Shown: piece by piece, positions 18,344 through 29,006 of the stretch | Numbering within the stretch: position 1 is the first letter of the stretch | How the letters are laid out: each line of letters opens with the position of its first letter | DNA from: Porphyridium purpureum | Lineage: Eukaryota; Rhodophyta; Bangiophyceae; Porphyridiales; Porphyridiaceae | DNA: 64,000 nucleotides | Reading direction: 5' to 3' | Assembly: GCA_008690995.1 (NCBI GenBank) | Contig: VRMN01000001.1 | Coordinates: 3,968,001 to 4,032,000, forward strand | Made by a program: the position numbers and the translations under genes | Notes under the pieces: generated by a model | Seen by the model: the letters and a program-made list of their open reading frames with translations, nothing else | The model's database searches: none | What the model was told of the DNA's origin: nothing

Positions 18344-19453
18344 CTACGCAAGGCCATGGCAGCTTGGACAAACCTGCAAGCTACTTCCTCCACAACAGCA
18401 GCAGATTTCGGACCGGCCTTCGCCCAAGTAGTTGTAAGTCATATGGGACAGCGCCATCAGCCGCACGGTCGGTGACGCAAGCACGCCCATGGATGGGTTG
18501 CTTTTCACACTCAGGCCCTGTGTGCCATTGCAGACGCCACAGGCCACGACACCAGCACCATTGCACTTGGCACAGTGCTGCGACTCGAATGAGCGTTCAG
18601 GCAGGCGCGACTGAAAGTACTCATGCGGACACGAGCGGCTGTTGTGTCCGAAGTCGCCGCAGCGGCTGCAGCGCCGCGCGACAGGCGCGCGCTTTGAAGA
18701 AATGCGGCGGGTGCGCTGCTTTACCGAGACACCAGATCGCAAGTCTGTGAGCGACGCACCAATCGATGGAGCTGCGGCCGCGTTGCGCGAACGAGACGTT
18801 TTGAGCCGCGACGCCGCAGCACTCGGCGCCGCGGTGGAAATTTTGCGAGGAGAAGATGGTGCGACGGTACGCATGGGTCCTGCAAACCCGCCTCTTCTCG
18901 ACTCGCCGGCGCGCGGAGCGGCCCGATGGCGCTGGCGCGTGCTCCGTTGTTTCTGCTCTGTGACCCCCGAGCTGATGCTCGACTGCGCGAGAGTGGCCGC
19001 AAGCACGGTAACCCCGCGCGCGGCTGGCTTTCGGCCGCGATCCGTCGAAACATGTGACGCGCGGCGCGTCGCACTGCGCGAGGTATCTCGCGCGCCCGCC
19101 AGCGGCGCATGCAGAGCCGGACACAGCGCGCCCACGGGAAGCAACGCGATCCGCCCGCGAATCGTCCGCCGAGCGGACGACACGGCGCCAGCAGACCGCA
19201 CGCCCGGCGCGTCTGCTCCTACACGCGTCTTTTCTTCCTCTGTGACCTGAATGACCTCGCGTTTCCCGACGCGGGACGCCGCGTCATCCGCTACCGCGAC
19301 GAGCGCAGCACGCGACACCTGCCGAGCCCTACTTTGCGCACACACATGGCGACGGTCATGCTGACCCCGCCACCCCGTTTGACCCGGAGCGCGCGTCCCA
19401 CGCCACCGTCTCACCGCCAGCGCGCTTGTGCGGACGCCAACAAACGCGTCCAT
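18344..19453 (-). CDS. CCHC zinc-knuckle plus DnaJ-type Cys-rich zinc protein
   Basis: 369 residues if started at the ATG at 19453; other ATGs downstream are possible. The first 250 residues are basic and low complexity (Arg/Ala/Ser/Thr), compatible with an organellar presequence plus a disordered region. A CCHC knuckle RCSRCGDFGHNSRSCP lies at about 261-276. The C-terminus (about 297-369) has four CxxC units in two CxxCxG pairs (CAKCNGAGVVACGVCNG, then CCCCGG-x-CPSCHG), as in the zinc domain of DnaJ and in plastid BSD2-like proteins, without a J domain. Similar small zinc proteins act in plastid protein folding; the combination with a knuckle points to RNA or protein binding. Start site is the main uncertainty. 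Confidence 0.7.
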   Translation of the reverse strand: MDAFVGVRTSALAVRRWRGTRAPGQTGWRGQHDRRHVCAQSRARQVSRAALVAVADDAASRVGKREVIQVTEEEKTRVGADAPGVRSAGAVSSARRTIRGRIALLPVGALCPALHAPLAGARDTSRSATRRASHVSTDRGRKPAARGVTVLAATLAQSSISSGVTEQKQRSTRQRHRAAPRAGESRRGGFAGPMRTVAPSSPRKISTAAPSAAASRLKTSRSRNAAAAPSIGASLTDLRSGVSVKQRTRRISSKRAPVARRCSRCGDFGHNSRSCPHEYFQSRLPERSFESQHCAKCNGAGVVACGVCNGTQGLSVKSNPSMGVLASPTVRLMALSHMTYNYLGEGRSEICCCCGGSSLQVCPSCHGLA

Positions 19454-19980
19454 ACCGCAGCCACCGGCACGCCGTCTGCGTATCTCCGTCCTTCCCGCGC
19501 GCACGCGGCCCACACCCACCCCGTTCCTCCTCTCCAATTCCCACACGCCTCTCCCCCCGCAATCGCAAAGGCAGTCCCACCTCTCTCCTCCGTCCGCGGC
19601 AACGCCACTCAACACAGCGCTCCTCTCCTCTTCTCCTCCTCTTCACCTCCTCTTACGCGCCCGCTTATCCAGCGCCCAAACGCACGAACAGCCACACCCA
19701 CATGCCCCAAATGTGAGAGAATGTGGTTCACCCTGTAACCCCCACCACTGCCCATCATCACCACCACCACAACCAACGTCGCACGCATTTCATAAGCCCG
19801 CCGCGCGCCATCGGTATCTTACAAATGACTCCTTCCTCGACTACTACTAAATGGGCCAGTTTCCCTATCAACACGTCCTCCCCCACTCCCCATAATCTGA
19901 GCGGAAGCCGGCCAACAAAACAACCTCATCCAATCTACGATGCTTATTGCGGTTCATGAGGAATCGGTCAAAACGCGATC

Positions 19981-20008
19981 ACTGTTAAAACGACCCCGTT
20001 TTAGCAGT
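19981..20008. promoter_or_regulatory. Near-perfect 28-bp palindrome (12-bp arms, 4-nt loop)
   Basis: The left arm is ACTGtTAAAACG, the loop ACCC, the right arm CGTTTTAgCAGT; one mismatched pair (t/g). It could form a hairpin in RNA or be a dimer-binding site. It is far from both flanking start codons (about 530 and 900 bp). Confidence 0.45.
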
Positions 20009-20814
20009 AGAACATCATCGGTCACTCGTCGCATTCCCCATTTTTTGAAAAAGAACACACGGACGCATAAAGCGGATAGAGGGAAAATTGGAAATTTGAA
20101 AAGTGGTACTTGCAAATTGGGGGAGTGGTGGTGGTTGTGGTTGGGGTTGGGAGGTGGTGTAGGAAAACAAGGTTGGAAAATGAGGAGAGGTCAAGCCGTT
20201 GCGAGTGGAGGCGTGGGCGGCGGATAAAAAAACGGGGCGGTGTAAGGCGCGTATCTCAGCGGAAGAAAGGAGCCGCGCGCCGGTGGTGCGTGGGTTGAGG
20301 CGGAAGAAAGGCGGGGGTGGGAAGGAGGGAGACAGAGAGACAGAGCGTCTGTCGATTCGTTGGTCTATTCGTTGCGGGTGGGCTGGGGTTTCGCATAGAG
20401 GCGCGCAGCTGTGCTCTCGTTCCCCGTTGGAGCGGGCTCGCGGTTCAAGTTTGCGGCGGGCATGTAGCTCCAGTTCGAAGCTGGCGAGTCTGCACGGACA
20501 GCTGAGTGCTTCCTTTCTCGTAATCCGTTCCGGCGGCATCTTGACGTCTCATGACCTCGAGCCGAACGCGATTGGGGCAGACCTGTTGCCTTGCACTTTC
20601 AGAGGACGTCCTCCAGGCGGTCCCGTTTTCAAACATCTGCGCTTCAGCAGTGTGCGCTGCGCTCCGGTCCGACCTGGTCTGGTCCAGTCTCCCGCGCGAT
20701 TCCGTTTCAAAGAGCACAGCCGTCTCTCCCTTTCCCTGACGGCGTGCTGCGACTCCCTCTCGCCCTCTTGCACCGTCCCTTCATCGCTGCCGGTCCAGTG
20801 GCAGCCACGGAGGT

Positions 20815-20830
20815 GTACGATAGGTACAGT
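20815..20830 (+). promoter_or_regulatory. Paired GTAC sites before RNase H1
   Basis: GTGTACG at 20813-20819 and GGTACAGT at 20823-20830, 80-95 bp before the RNase H1 ATG. Same word as in other gaps of the window; function inferred. Confidence 0.35.
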
Positions 20831-20908
20831 TTCCTTTGGTTGGCGCGTGACGCGCGCGATGAAGTTCGCAAGAGCAAGACGGACGCAAGAGCGAAGCGAA
20901 AGGAGACG

Positions 20909-21901
20909 ATGAATGGCTTTGTCGGGTCTGGTGTCATAGGTGACGAGGTGTTTGGTGGTCGCTCGGTCGTCAGTCGGAAGCGCGTATGTATGGTGCGTGG
21001 TTTGTGGTCCCAGGTTGAGCGCGGAATGGGGAGGTTTAAGCCGGTAACACTTCGTCCCGCACGGGACGCGGCGTCCCGCACCGCCGCGGGAAGTATGCGC
21101 GCGTCCGCTTCGTCTGCAGCGTCCTCGTCTAAAAAGGCGTATTATGCGGTGCGCGCAGGAGCTGGCGGCTACCAAGGCATCGTGCGCACCTGGGATGAAT
21201 GTAGCGCGCTGGTCTCCGGTGTGTCGGGGGCAAAGTATAAAAAGTTCTTGAATCGCGACGATGCCCTGGCGTTTGTAGAGGGCAAGCCAATCCCCTCGGC
21301 GGTGTCTGCACCCAACGCTCGTGCCACGGCAAGCGAGCGGAGCGCCCAGGCATCCAGGAAACTCCCAAGGCAGTCGCAGACTGCCGCTCGTGTGGTGTAC
21401 ACCGACGGCGCATGCTCGGCCAATGGCCAGAACGGCGCGTACGGTGGCTACGGCGTATTCTTTGGCGATGGCGATCGGCGGAACGTTTCGCGCCCGCTTC
21501 AACTGAGCGAGCCGCAGACTAATAATCGCGCGGAGCTGCATGCGTTGTTGACGGCCATTCAGATCCTCCTGGACGAGGCGGACACAATGTGCAGAGACAA
21601 CCCCGACACAAAGGCGCCGTCCGTAATTCTCAAGACAGATAGTACATACTGCATGAAGGGCATTGGTGAGTGGATCCACAAATGGAAGCAAACCGGCTGG
21701 AAGACGGCGAATGGCCAAGACGTCAAGAATCGCGAACTCTGGGAAGCGTTTGACCGGAGCCTGGCTCAGCTTCGCGAAAAATGCGAGTGGGTGGAAATAG
21801 AGTGGGTGCGCGCTCATCAACAAAACAGCGAGCACGGGAATGTCCAAGCCGACATTCTAGCCGTACAAGGTGCCGCACAATCGCCTCTGTATAGCAAATA
21901 G
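20909..21901 (+). CDS. RNASEH1: Ribonuclease H1 with N-terminal hybrid-binding domain
   Basis: 330 residues from the ATG at 20909. RNase H1 cleaves RNA in RNA-DNA hybrids. The hybrid-binding domain covers about 78-122 (YYAVRAGAGGYQGIVRTWDE, then YKKFLNRDDALAFVEG). The catalytic domain starts near 161: VVYTDGACSANGQNGAYGGY, NNRAELHAL, LKTDSTYCMKGIGEWI and HGNVQADILA supply the four acidic residues (Asp, Glu, Asp, Asp). The first 75 residues are Arg/Ser/Ala-rich and may target mitochondria; a second Met (about residue 29) could give a nuclear form, as in animals. The GNVQAD sequence differs from the usual GNExAD but keeps the Asp. Confidence 0.93.
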   Translation: MNGFVGSGVIGDEVFGGRSVVSRKRVCMVRGLWSQVERGMGRFKPVTLRPARDAASRTAAGSMRASASSAASSSKKAYYAVRAGAGGYQGIVRTWDECSALVSGVSGAKYKKFLNRDDALAFVEGKPIPSAVSAPNARATASERSAQASRKLPRQSQTAARVVYTDGACSANGQNGAYGGYGVFFGDGDRRNVSRPLQLSEPQTNNRAELHALLTAIQILLDEADTMCRDNPDTKAPSVILKTDSTYCMKGIGEWIHKWKQTGWKTANGQDVKNRELWEAFDRSLAQLREKCEWVEIEWVRAHQQNSEHGNVQADILAVQGAAQSPLYSK

Positions 21902-22461
21902 TACTGTGAAGTATCCCCACAGCGAAAGCCCGGCTTGTTCATCACCGCGCGTAGCGGCCAAAGTCAATGTAAATAAGCTCAGCATGCAATCCGAACACCG
22001 CAACGTCGTGCGCGAAAGCATCGGGATCTCTCTGGCTGTGGTCTGCACGTAGAGTCTTGAGTACGATTAGCTACCGTGTCGAGTATGCACCAGACGACGA
22101 ACTTGCGCGCAGCTTCATGTCCGTCAATGGCGGGCAGCGTACCATTACAAAAAGGCAAACGCGTCGCTTGATCATAGTGTTCCGGTTGCTTGGGCAGAAT
22201 GCTGGGTGGCATCGAACTTTGGGAAGGAAACCGGCGTTGTTTTGGGGCGCGACGTGCGGGTTCAAAAACTAAATGCGCGTCCAACTTCGCATGGAGTGGA
22301 CTGTCAGGTGTGGACTTGTACGAGCGCCTTTGCTGTGCATTGTCGATTCGTCGTTTTACGACCATGTCGGCCAGAGGTTGATCTACGCAGTGCACCTTCA
22401 AGGGCAAGTGCGCATCAGTATTTTCTAGCGCGCTGTGCCGTATCTGCTCGCACTCAGGGTA

Positions 22462-22476
22462 TTTTTTTTTTTTTTT
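22462..22476 (+). repeat. Oligo-T run (15 T)
   Basis: Longest homopolymer noticed in the window, in the gene-poor block. Read on the minus strand it is an A15 run, so a minus-strand retroposed tail is possible, but no target-site duplication was recognised. Confidence 0.9.
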
Positions 22477-24300
22477 ATCCGGGGTAGAGCCGTGATTTCA
22501 GAGCAACCATGTCCGTGAAAATCAATTGAATGTGCGCGAGAAGGGTGTCGGATACATTTCATCCAGAGCGTTATAGTCCTGAAACTTCTGACGGACGTAC
22601 GAGAGTTGCAAGAATGATCATGGGGAGAAAGGCATGGCAGTGTTGATATTTTCATGGAGTGCAGTCGGCGAGATCCGCCAGGTTCTCATTTGCAGGATCA
22701 TTGCCTGGCACGGTTTCGCCATATTTCACGAACCAAGGTAGATTGGTGGTTTTTTTGCTCCCATATCAGGTTATTGCGCAGCCGACTCTGGAATGAAACG
22801 GGCTATCTGGTGCCCAGCATACTAGCTCGCGAAATGAAAGAAGCTGGCCATTGGCTTCGGTCGCTTTCAGCGACAGTTCACTGATTCACAGAGGCGGAAT
22901 TCATGCCTACGTGTGGTTGCGTCAGCGCTGGAGTTCCGCTTATTCCAACTACGACACGTGCGTTGGCTCGGTCAAATAGGTCTATCGCTTTCTCGGCTAT
23001 GCTGTGTGTGCAAGTTCCGGCGGCGCATTGACATCTTGATATCTTTTGTGATAGATAAGACAAAAGTGACATTTCGGTGTGCATGCAGACGTGCGCGAGA
23101 GCCTTCGACCATAAGCTCATGCAAATGAGATTTCTGCGCATCGGTAGCCGCCACTAGTTCTGGCACTATTGGATGGCCACGGTGTTAGGACTTCGCTTAG
23201 CCCAGCTGGAGCATCGACAGAAAGACCATGGCATGGATGTTTGCGTGGGCTGCGTACAGAGTCCATTGTGCGGAAACTTCTCGGCTGCGCGACTCGGTGT
23301 GATTTCGCCATAATCGGGAAATCGATATGACGCAGTGGAGAAAATAGGTTCCTGGCTTTCGTTCTTGTACGACTTTTTTTCGAACAGCATGATCGGCAAA
23401 AAGCAAGCGGTTGGAGCCGACATGCGCGCAGGAATAGAAGGTAAATAAGAAGCTCGCGGCCTCTGGCTGATGCATGCTCGCTGGCAGAATACAGCAAAAT
23501 GAACAAGATTGCCACGTGGATAATTCATCGAGGAGCCGTGTATTCAAACGCTGGTGCATGAAAGCTGGAGGCGGTCGAATGGGATATCTGCGGAGACTCA
23601 GTCAGAGATGTTCCCGTGGTTCGTGATCATTGGGTGCAGAGGCCCGTGTTTGGCCGTGAGGCAGCGCAAGGCGTTTCGCGATTTGATCAATGCGTTCGTG
23701 AAAAGTGTTGTACCACATTGTGGTCATGCCGTTTCCGCGCATCCATCGCAAAAAGCTGTTGACTTCAGTCTTTATGAAGACAATGGTAGCCAGCGAAAGA
23801 TTGAATGCTACGACTTTTTTGATTTCATCTGCGACAAGCACGCAAAAGAGCTTTGCATTCTGCTTTCGAATCCTGTGGCCAACAGTGACGTAAATATTGT
23901 TTGAGAGTCGTCGTGGTAGAGGAGCCGAGCGTCAGAGAATGATCAACCGATGTATACCGATCGCCGGTGTTCCAAGTCTGTCGTCACTGTCTGGTAGTCG
24001 CTTCGACTTGTACTTGAACCACTCGAGGATGATCTTTGGGTCATTTTGCTCGAGCGAGCGCCATCTATAGGTACTCTGGTACACGCGTCGTGCTCTGTAT
24101 CGAGAGCGCCGCTGCATGTGTTTCCGGATCAGGTCTGGCGCAATACAAAGCATGGAGAGCGAGGAAATGCCTGCGTCTCCTTCATGGCCGTACAAGGTCG
24201 TCCCCGTGGAGTTCAGGCAAAACTACGTCGCTCCTACAAAAAAGAGAAGCATTGTGTGAACGGCATCACCTCCTTGCAATTCGCTATACACGTTCATGAC

Positions 24301-24331
24301 AGTGCAAGACCGCAGTGCAAGACCGCAGTGC
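24301..24331 (+). repeat. 13-bp tandem duplication (AGTGCAAGACCGC x2.4)
   Basis: Two perfect copies and the start of a third (AGTGCA). Short and isolated; likely slippage. Confidence 0.9.
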
Positions 24332-26424
24332 ACTACCCAAGTCAAACAGTTTCCCTGACGCGAGCCATGATGATTGAGGAAGGATTGGACACGATGCCGT
24401 CATGTCCTTTGGCTTTGCGCTCGATTTTGCAAATGATTCGCTCGCTGAATGATCTCGCTTCTTGTTCTCAAGCCCTCCAGAATGCCCGCATCCACACGCG
24501 GCGCGTGCGGGCCAGGCGCAGAACCCCTTTGTGTGGTGTCCCTGCGGCAGGACTGCAACTTGCACCACTTGCCCATGGCGTGCCGCGCGGACATGGTTAG
24601 GCACCCGTCCCGGCGTATCAGACCTCTAGCGTCCCAGCCGACATCTGAAGCTATACTCCGGCCCGCGAGTACGACCCTAGCACAGAAAATGCGGCTGACG
24701 CCATTCACGCTTCACCGCCTGTGGCGCGGCACGCCGTCTTCCATGAAGCTTGCGGCCTTCGACGCCGCCGTGAAGTCGCTCCTTGGGCCCAGTCGGGCCT
24801 TGTTGTCGTGTTCTGAGGCAAAGCTCGCGAACATGACCGGGGCATTTCCCACAGAGAAGGCTTGGCGAATTCAATTGGGTGTTACTGGCAGACACCATCA
24901 ATTCGAGTCGCATTTCTTGGCCGTGAGCTTTGCCCGGGCAGACTTCTTGCTTTTCATCGGAAGCCTGCATCGCGCGTTATGCTCGCGCTCATATGCAACT
25001 CGTAGAGTTGATGGCCTGCCACGTGTTCGCTGCTGACCCCAGCGACCGTCCGGAGAGGAGGAGTGAGGGATTACGGCCATTGCCTCTCTACACTTGCATC
25101 GAAATGCAAGGCGCCTTACAGGGCAGGAGGCAGCTTCCATCTTTGCGGCACGCAAGCTGCTCCAGGTATCACCACTTGCCTGTCAGCCATCGCGCGACCA
25201 CCTGCCAACGTGCACCATCATTTTATTGCGGCAGCGGCGAGCCGTGAGAATCGATGCTGGGCATTATCGGTGCGCGCGCCTGCTGGCCGCTTGCACTCAC
25301 CCGCGTATACGCGCCATGCACGATGCCGAGCACGAGTCTGCGAGGATCCGGGCGCTGGTGCCCTGCAACCCCTTCCAGTTCGGCCTCAATGTCGCAGCCG
25401 CGCCAGCGCCGCCTCCCTCGGCGCACTCACCCGGCGTGGCGGCGGCGCACTGGTGCAACCAAGTGAGTGTGCATACTCTGGTTGCGCCGGGGTGCACATG
25501 AGCGAGTGCCTCTCGAGCGAGCACGCGCCTCGACACCAATGACCTCGTCTGCACGGCCTCCACGTCATCTGCCTACTCGGCGCGCACCTCGCCACGCGGG
25601 TGGCTGTTTCGACAAACTCTCTCCCGTCCGACTCGACTTCGCCTTTCCCAATTACCTTCCCTCCCTTCGAATTCTACTGCCTTTCGCATCTATTTTAATC
25701 CGGCAGGCAAAAAATGACGCAAAAACGCGGTTGACACGTCATTCTTGATGACAAGCAAGTTGACACCCACCGGATGAAAAAAAAGAAAAAAACTATCGAA
25801 CAAGCAACCGAGCGATTCACTTTGCCGGTTTTAATTTCATTTTTTTCGTTTCCCTCTTTTTGATTTATTTTCATATAAAACCCGCCACGTGGACTTGATT
25901 TTGTTGGGTTCAATAGATTCGTCATCTATCACCTCGCTTTTTTTCTACGCGACACGTCAATATTTCTTCTGCGTACACACACCTCTCTTTCCTTCTATCT
26001 ACACACATGAACAAGAGCGTGGTAGCGTCGAAACTGGAAAGTAAATCGTGCCAACAAAACCTCGGAAAACAGGCGGTTCTGTGTGGGACTCTTGGTTGCA
26101 CATGATCCCTAAGATTGTAGACTGACAAAAAATGCGTCACGTTTTGGGCGACGTAGGGGATAGTTCCACATACGTCACGCGAATCTTGTGTTCACAGCAA
26201 TGCGCCTCCGAGGCGGTTTTCAATACAAACCGCAGGTCACTCCCCAGAGTTGGGCAACCATCCGCCGCCGCCTGCCGTTGCGAAAGGCGCTCGGTAGCAT
26301 CATTTCTCTCGATTCTGTGCGCGCTGGGGCCGCCTTGACACAGACGCCAGAATTCCATGTCGAAAGATATCCAATGACAGTGACAAGGCAAGAGTAGCGC
26401 GTGGTATGGCGGCGATTCAGCACG

Positions 26425-26435
26425 TCTATATAAGG
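26425..26435 (+). promoter_or_regulatory. TATA-like element TCTATATAAGG
   Basis: A close match to the TATA consensus, 179 bp before the ATG at 26614 and on the same strand. One of few such elements seen ahead of genes here. Confidence 0.45.
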
Positions 26436-26613
26436 AGAAGTGGCGTCGGTCGCTTGGCACGAAGGGCACGTGCAGGAGACGGAACGGCGCGCAGCAGGGA
26501 GCAAACGTGAGTGGTAAACAAGGCTCGCACACAAACCCGCGCGTGACTAAAGGACGAACGAAGGCTCGCACAGATCAAGGGCATACGTTTCAGCAAACCG
26601 CATCGCTTCAAGC

Positions 26614-27255
26614 ATGGCAAAAGGTGCCTGTGGGCCGCAGAGCCGCGGCGTCGCGCTTTCGTACCAGAACTTGGAGCAGCGCCAATGTCAGTACCAGACA
26701 GAGAACTCGTGCCTGCCGGCGCAGTCTCCGGCTACGCTTTCGAGGACTCCTTCCATGGCTTCGCTGCTCATGGACTGCGAGCCAGAAGAGGCAGGTGCAG
26801 TCCCGATGTGCAGCAGCTTTGATACGAGGAGCTCAAGCTTATCGAGCAGTTGCAGTGATCTTACCGCATCGCAGAGCGAGTACAACAGCCGTCTGAGCTT
26901 TTCGCGCCTGCGCAACAAGTACAGCGCGGAGCTGATGCTGTCCGAGCTGTCGCCGCGTGCACAGCTCCTGAGCGAGGAGCAGCCCGCGCCGCCACGGCAG
27001 GCACCGTTGCTCCCCCGACGAACGAACGGCAAGCGTGCCGAGCGTCTCCAGGCGCACCGTGAGCGTGCAGCGTCGACGGCGGGCGCATCGAGGGGCGCCA
27101 CTATCATGGTCCGGCCACTTCTTGTTCGTGACTCGAATCGCATGCCACAGAGGCCCCAAATGTTCAGGGATCGCCGTGACTCAACGCCGTCGTGCTTGAC
27201 ACCGACGTCCGCCGAAACCAGTGTGCGTCGCTTGTCGGCTCGTATGCTGGCTTGA
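26614..27255 (+). CDS. Hypothetical Ser/Arg-rich protein, 213 residues
   Basis: ATG at 26614 to the stop at 27255, preceded by a TATA-like element. The protein is mostly polar and probably disordered: Ser-rich (SSFDTRSSSLSSSCSDLTAS), then a short amphipathic stretch (SRLRNKYSAELMLSEL), then Pro/Arg-rich. It has no membrane segment, signal peptide or known motif. Codon use resembles neighbouring genes, which supports coding, but nothing fixes a function. The antisense frame of 151 codons across the same region is considered a shadow. Confidence 0.45.
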   Translation: MAKGACGPQSRGVALSYQNLEQRQCQYQTENSCLPAQSPATLSRTPSMASLLMDCEPEEAGAVPMCSSFDTRSSSLSSSCSDLTASQSEYNSRLSFSRLRNKYSAELMLSELSPRAQLLSEEQPAPPRQAPLLPRRTNGKRAERLQAHRERAASTAGASRGATIMVRPLLVRDSNRMPQRPQMFRDRRDSTPSCLTPTSAETSVRRLSARMLA

Positions 27256-27584
27256 TCTCCTTGATAGACTTTGTATGGTTTGCTATCACGACAACAGTCT
27301 GTTCCCCTTTCTCAAACAGACGATGTTCGATGATTCATGAATATAGTAAAAACCCGTGTTCAAAGGAATTCGACAAGTCTAGATTGAGCGGCTGTGACAG
27401 ACAATGCACTTTGGCGCGGCATTCTCCACGCATCGTCTGGTGCTCTCTGTTTTCTGTCACACCAATGCTCGTTCCGTCCATTTGAAAGGCGCCCATGCAA
27501 ACACCGTTGGTCATTTCGTTTGCCACGTCCTGGCAGAGACCGTGAGAAAGGAAAACAAAAAAAGCAGCGGCGTCCGAAATCCTC
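27256..27584. other. Intergenic, 329 bp
   Basis: AT-rich spacer before the glycosyltransferase gene; nothing recognised. Confidence 0.6.
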
Positions 27585-28979
27585 ATGATGGTGACTTGGC
27601 GCGCGCCCAAGATAAGCCGAAGTGTCCGAGCGGGTGCGGCTATACCGGTCATTGTGGTTTTCTTGATCGTCGGGGCGCAGCTTGCTCCTCTGGTGCGGTT
27701 TCTTTCTTCACAGCACGGGCTCCGTGGAGAGCAGGAGTTGGTGGAAGCCGCGGGCGATTTATCCCAGACGAATCGGCGCGGAGGTTTGGGTTCTGCTCCG
27801 GACAGTGTCCGATTGGGCATTGTACAGTATTTTGGTGATCACCATTCACATTCCATTTGCCCAGATCATGTACTGCAGTCGCTCAACCACATCTCAACGT
27901 TGCTTGCGCACAAGTGGCCGTCCGAACTGGGCCATGCACAAGTTGTATTGATCAGCGACGCTCTGTGCCAGCAAGCGATGAGAGCGACCCGGAACCCACA
28001 TGTTCTCCTTGTGGATGCAGCCGCACTACGCTCGGCCGCGTTCGGCTCGGGTCGGAATGACACGAGCATACGAGCGACCATGATGCGCTTCGTGCCATCG
28101 CGCAAGTCGACAGCGTACGAGCAGAGACAAAGTGCAGTGTGCAATCAAAGATGGACTCTGCTTCTGCAGCACATGTCCGAGGCCGGCCTCCCTTATGCGC
28201 TGGTAACCGACTCGGACACACTGCTGTTTGTGAAACCGTCCGAGCTCCTGCAAGAGCTGAGTCCGCAGTGCGACGTCGCATTGGTGCTGCACGAGCCGCC
28301 ACAGTTGCCAGTGAACCCAGGCAGCGTCTTTTTATCAGTGAGGGGGCTGCGTGACTTTGTTCGCTTTGCAAGCGAGCTGCTGGCGCAGCTCGAGCCATCG
28401 CCGCACGATATGCGTCTGTGGGCGTGGTATGCGTACATTAATCAAGCAGCCCAGCTGGATCGTGCCTTTGCCAAGGAGCTGGACACTAAAGCCATAGAGG
28501 CTCTAATTGAGGCCGGACATGTTGCAAGACCCCAATACAAAGTGTGCAGTTTGGCGCGGCTCATGAACCATTCTGCCACCTTTGACGATAATCTGAAGTT
28601 TTCGCGAGGCTTTATTCAAATGCCGTATACGGACGAAAAGTCGCAGCGCAGCTTCAAGTTTAAAGTCGTCCAGTGGAACAGGACAGACGGAATGCCGTAT
28701 TTTATGCGCGAGCGGCAGAGTCTCGGCAATGCAAAGCACCGGTTTGCAGGGCCCAAGTACGTGCGCGCACTCGCGCTCCATTTCCAGGGCACGAAGAAGA
28801 CCTTCATGGACGGGTACACCGTGAGCGATCATACGCTCTGCGGGCGCCGCCCTGACCAAGCAAACCAAAGCGCGCCTGCCACAGACGCCCAGTGGTGCAG
28901 GTGTATGTCTCCTGCCTGCGAAACGTGCTTGCCCCACTTTTGCGACTTGATATCACCGTCATTGGTACCCCCTCAATGA
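27585..28979 (+). CDS. Type II membrane glycosyltransferase-like protein (GT-A fold, DxD motif)
   Basis: 464 residues from tandem ATGs at 27585. A short basic tail and one membrane segment (residues 17-38, AAIPVIVVFLIVGAQLAPLV) give the type II topology of Golgi enzymes. The luminal part has YALVTDSDTLLFV with a DSD motif at 209-211 (metal and nucleotide-sugar binding), DVALVLHEPP, NPGSVFLSVRGLRDFV and, near the end, ALALHFQGTKKTFM (HFQG 399-402). The order DxD, then N(P/T)G-x-F-x-S, then a late His resembles nucleotide-diphospho-sugar transferases of GT77 type. Six or more Cys cluster at the C-terminus (CRCMSPACETCLPHFC), likely disulfides. Donor and acceptor are unknown; a role in cell-wall or exopolysaccharide synthesis is plausible. 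Its stop is 27 bp from that of RRP8 (convergent). Confidence 0.7.
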   Translation: MMVTWRAPKISRSVRAGAAIPVIVVFLIVGAQLAPLVRFLSSQHGLRGEQELVEAAGDLSQTNRRGGLGSAPDSVRLGIVQYFGDHHSHSICPDHVLQSLNHISTLLAHKWPSELGHAQVVLISDALCQQAMRATRNPHVLLVDAAALRSAAFGSGRNDTSIRATMMRFVPSRKSTAYEQRQSAVCNQRWTLLLQHMSEAGLPYALVTDSDTLLFVKPSELLQELSPQCDVALVLHEPPQLPVNPGSVFLSVRGLRDFVRFASELLAQLEPSPHDMRLWAWYAYINQAAQLDRAFAKELDTKAIEALIEAGHVARPQYKVCSLARLMNHSATFDDNLKFSRGFIQMPYTDEKSQRSFKFKVVQWNRTDGMPYFMRERQSLGNAKHRFAGPKYVRALALHFQGTKKTFMDGYTVSDHTLCGRRPDQANQSAPATDAQWCRCMSPACETCLPHFCDLISPSLVPPQ

Positions 28980-29006
28980 CAAACATTGTTCCATCTAACT
29001 TGTGAC

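Larger units (their letters stand above)
19454..20908. other. Divergent intergenic region, 1.45 kb, between the zinc protein and RNase H1 genes
   Basis: Has C-rich low complexity near 19490-19760, a 28-bp palindrome at 19981, purine-rich DNA at 20300-20345 and GTAC sites at 20105, 20815 and 20825. Long frames here are extensions or antisense shadows. RNase H1 leader sequence is the likely content of its right end. Confidence 0.55.
21902..26613. other. Gene-poor block, 4.7 kb
   Basis: No frame longer than about 195 codons with recognisable content. Base composition is more AT-rich than the rest in 22.4-24.1 and 25.6-26.2 kb, with runs of T and A. Candidate frames at 23554-23904 (+) and 24046-24600 (+) show no known motif. 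Nothing identifies a transposon: I saw no terminal inverted repeats, reverse transcriptase or transposase motif. It may be decayed sequence, a non-coding RNA locus or a genuine long spacer. Confidence 0.5.

Noticed and set aside
20549-21847. 432-codon minus-strand frame antisense to RNase H1
   Set aside because: Shadow of a well-supported gene; starts and ends without recognisable protein content.
23554-23904. 116-codon plus frame in the gene-poor block, considered as a transposase remnant
   Set aside because: No DDE, reverse-transcriptase or integrase motif and no terminal repeats were seen.
24046-24600. 184-codon plus frame in the gene-poor block
   Set aside because: Composition changes along its length and no domain is visible; a chance frame is likely.
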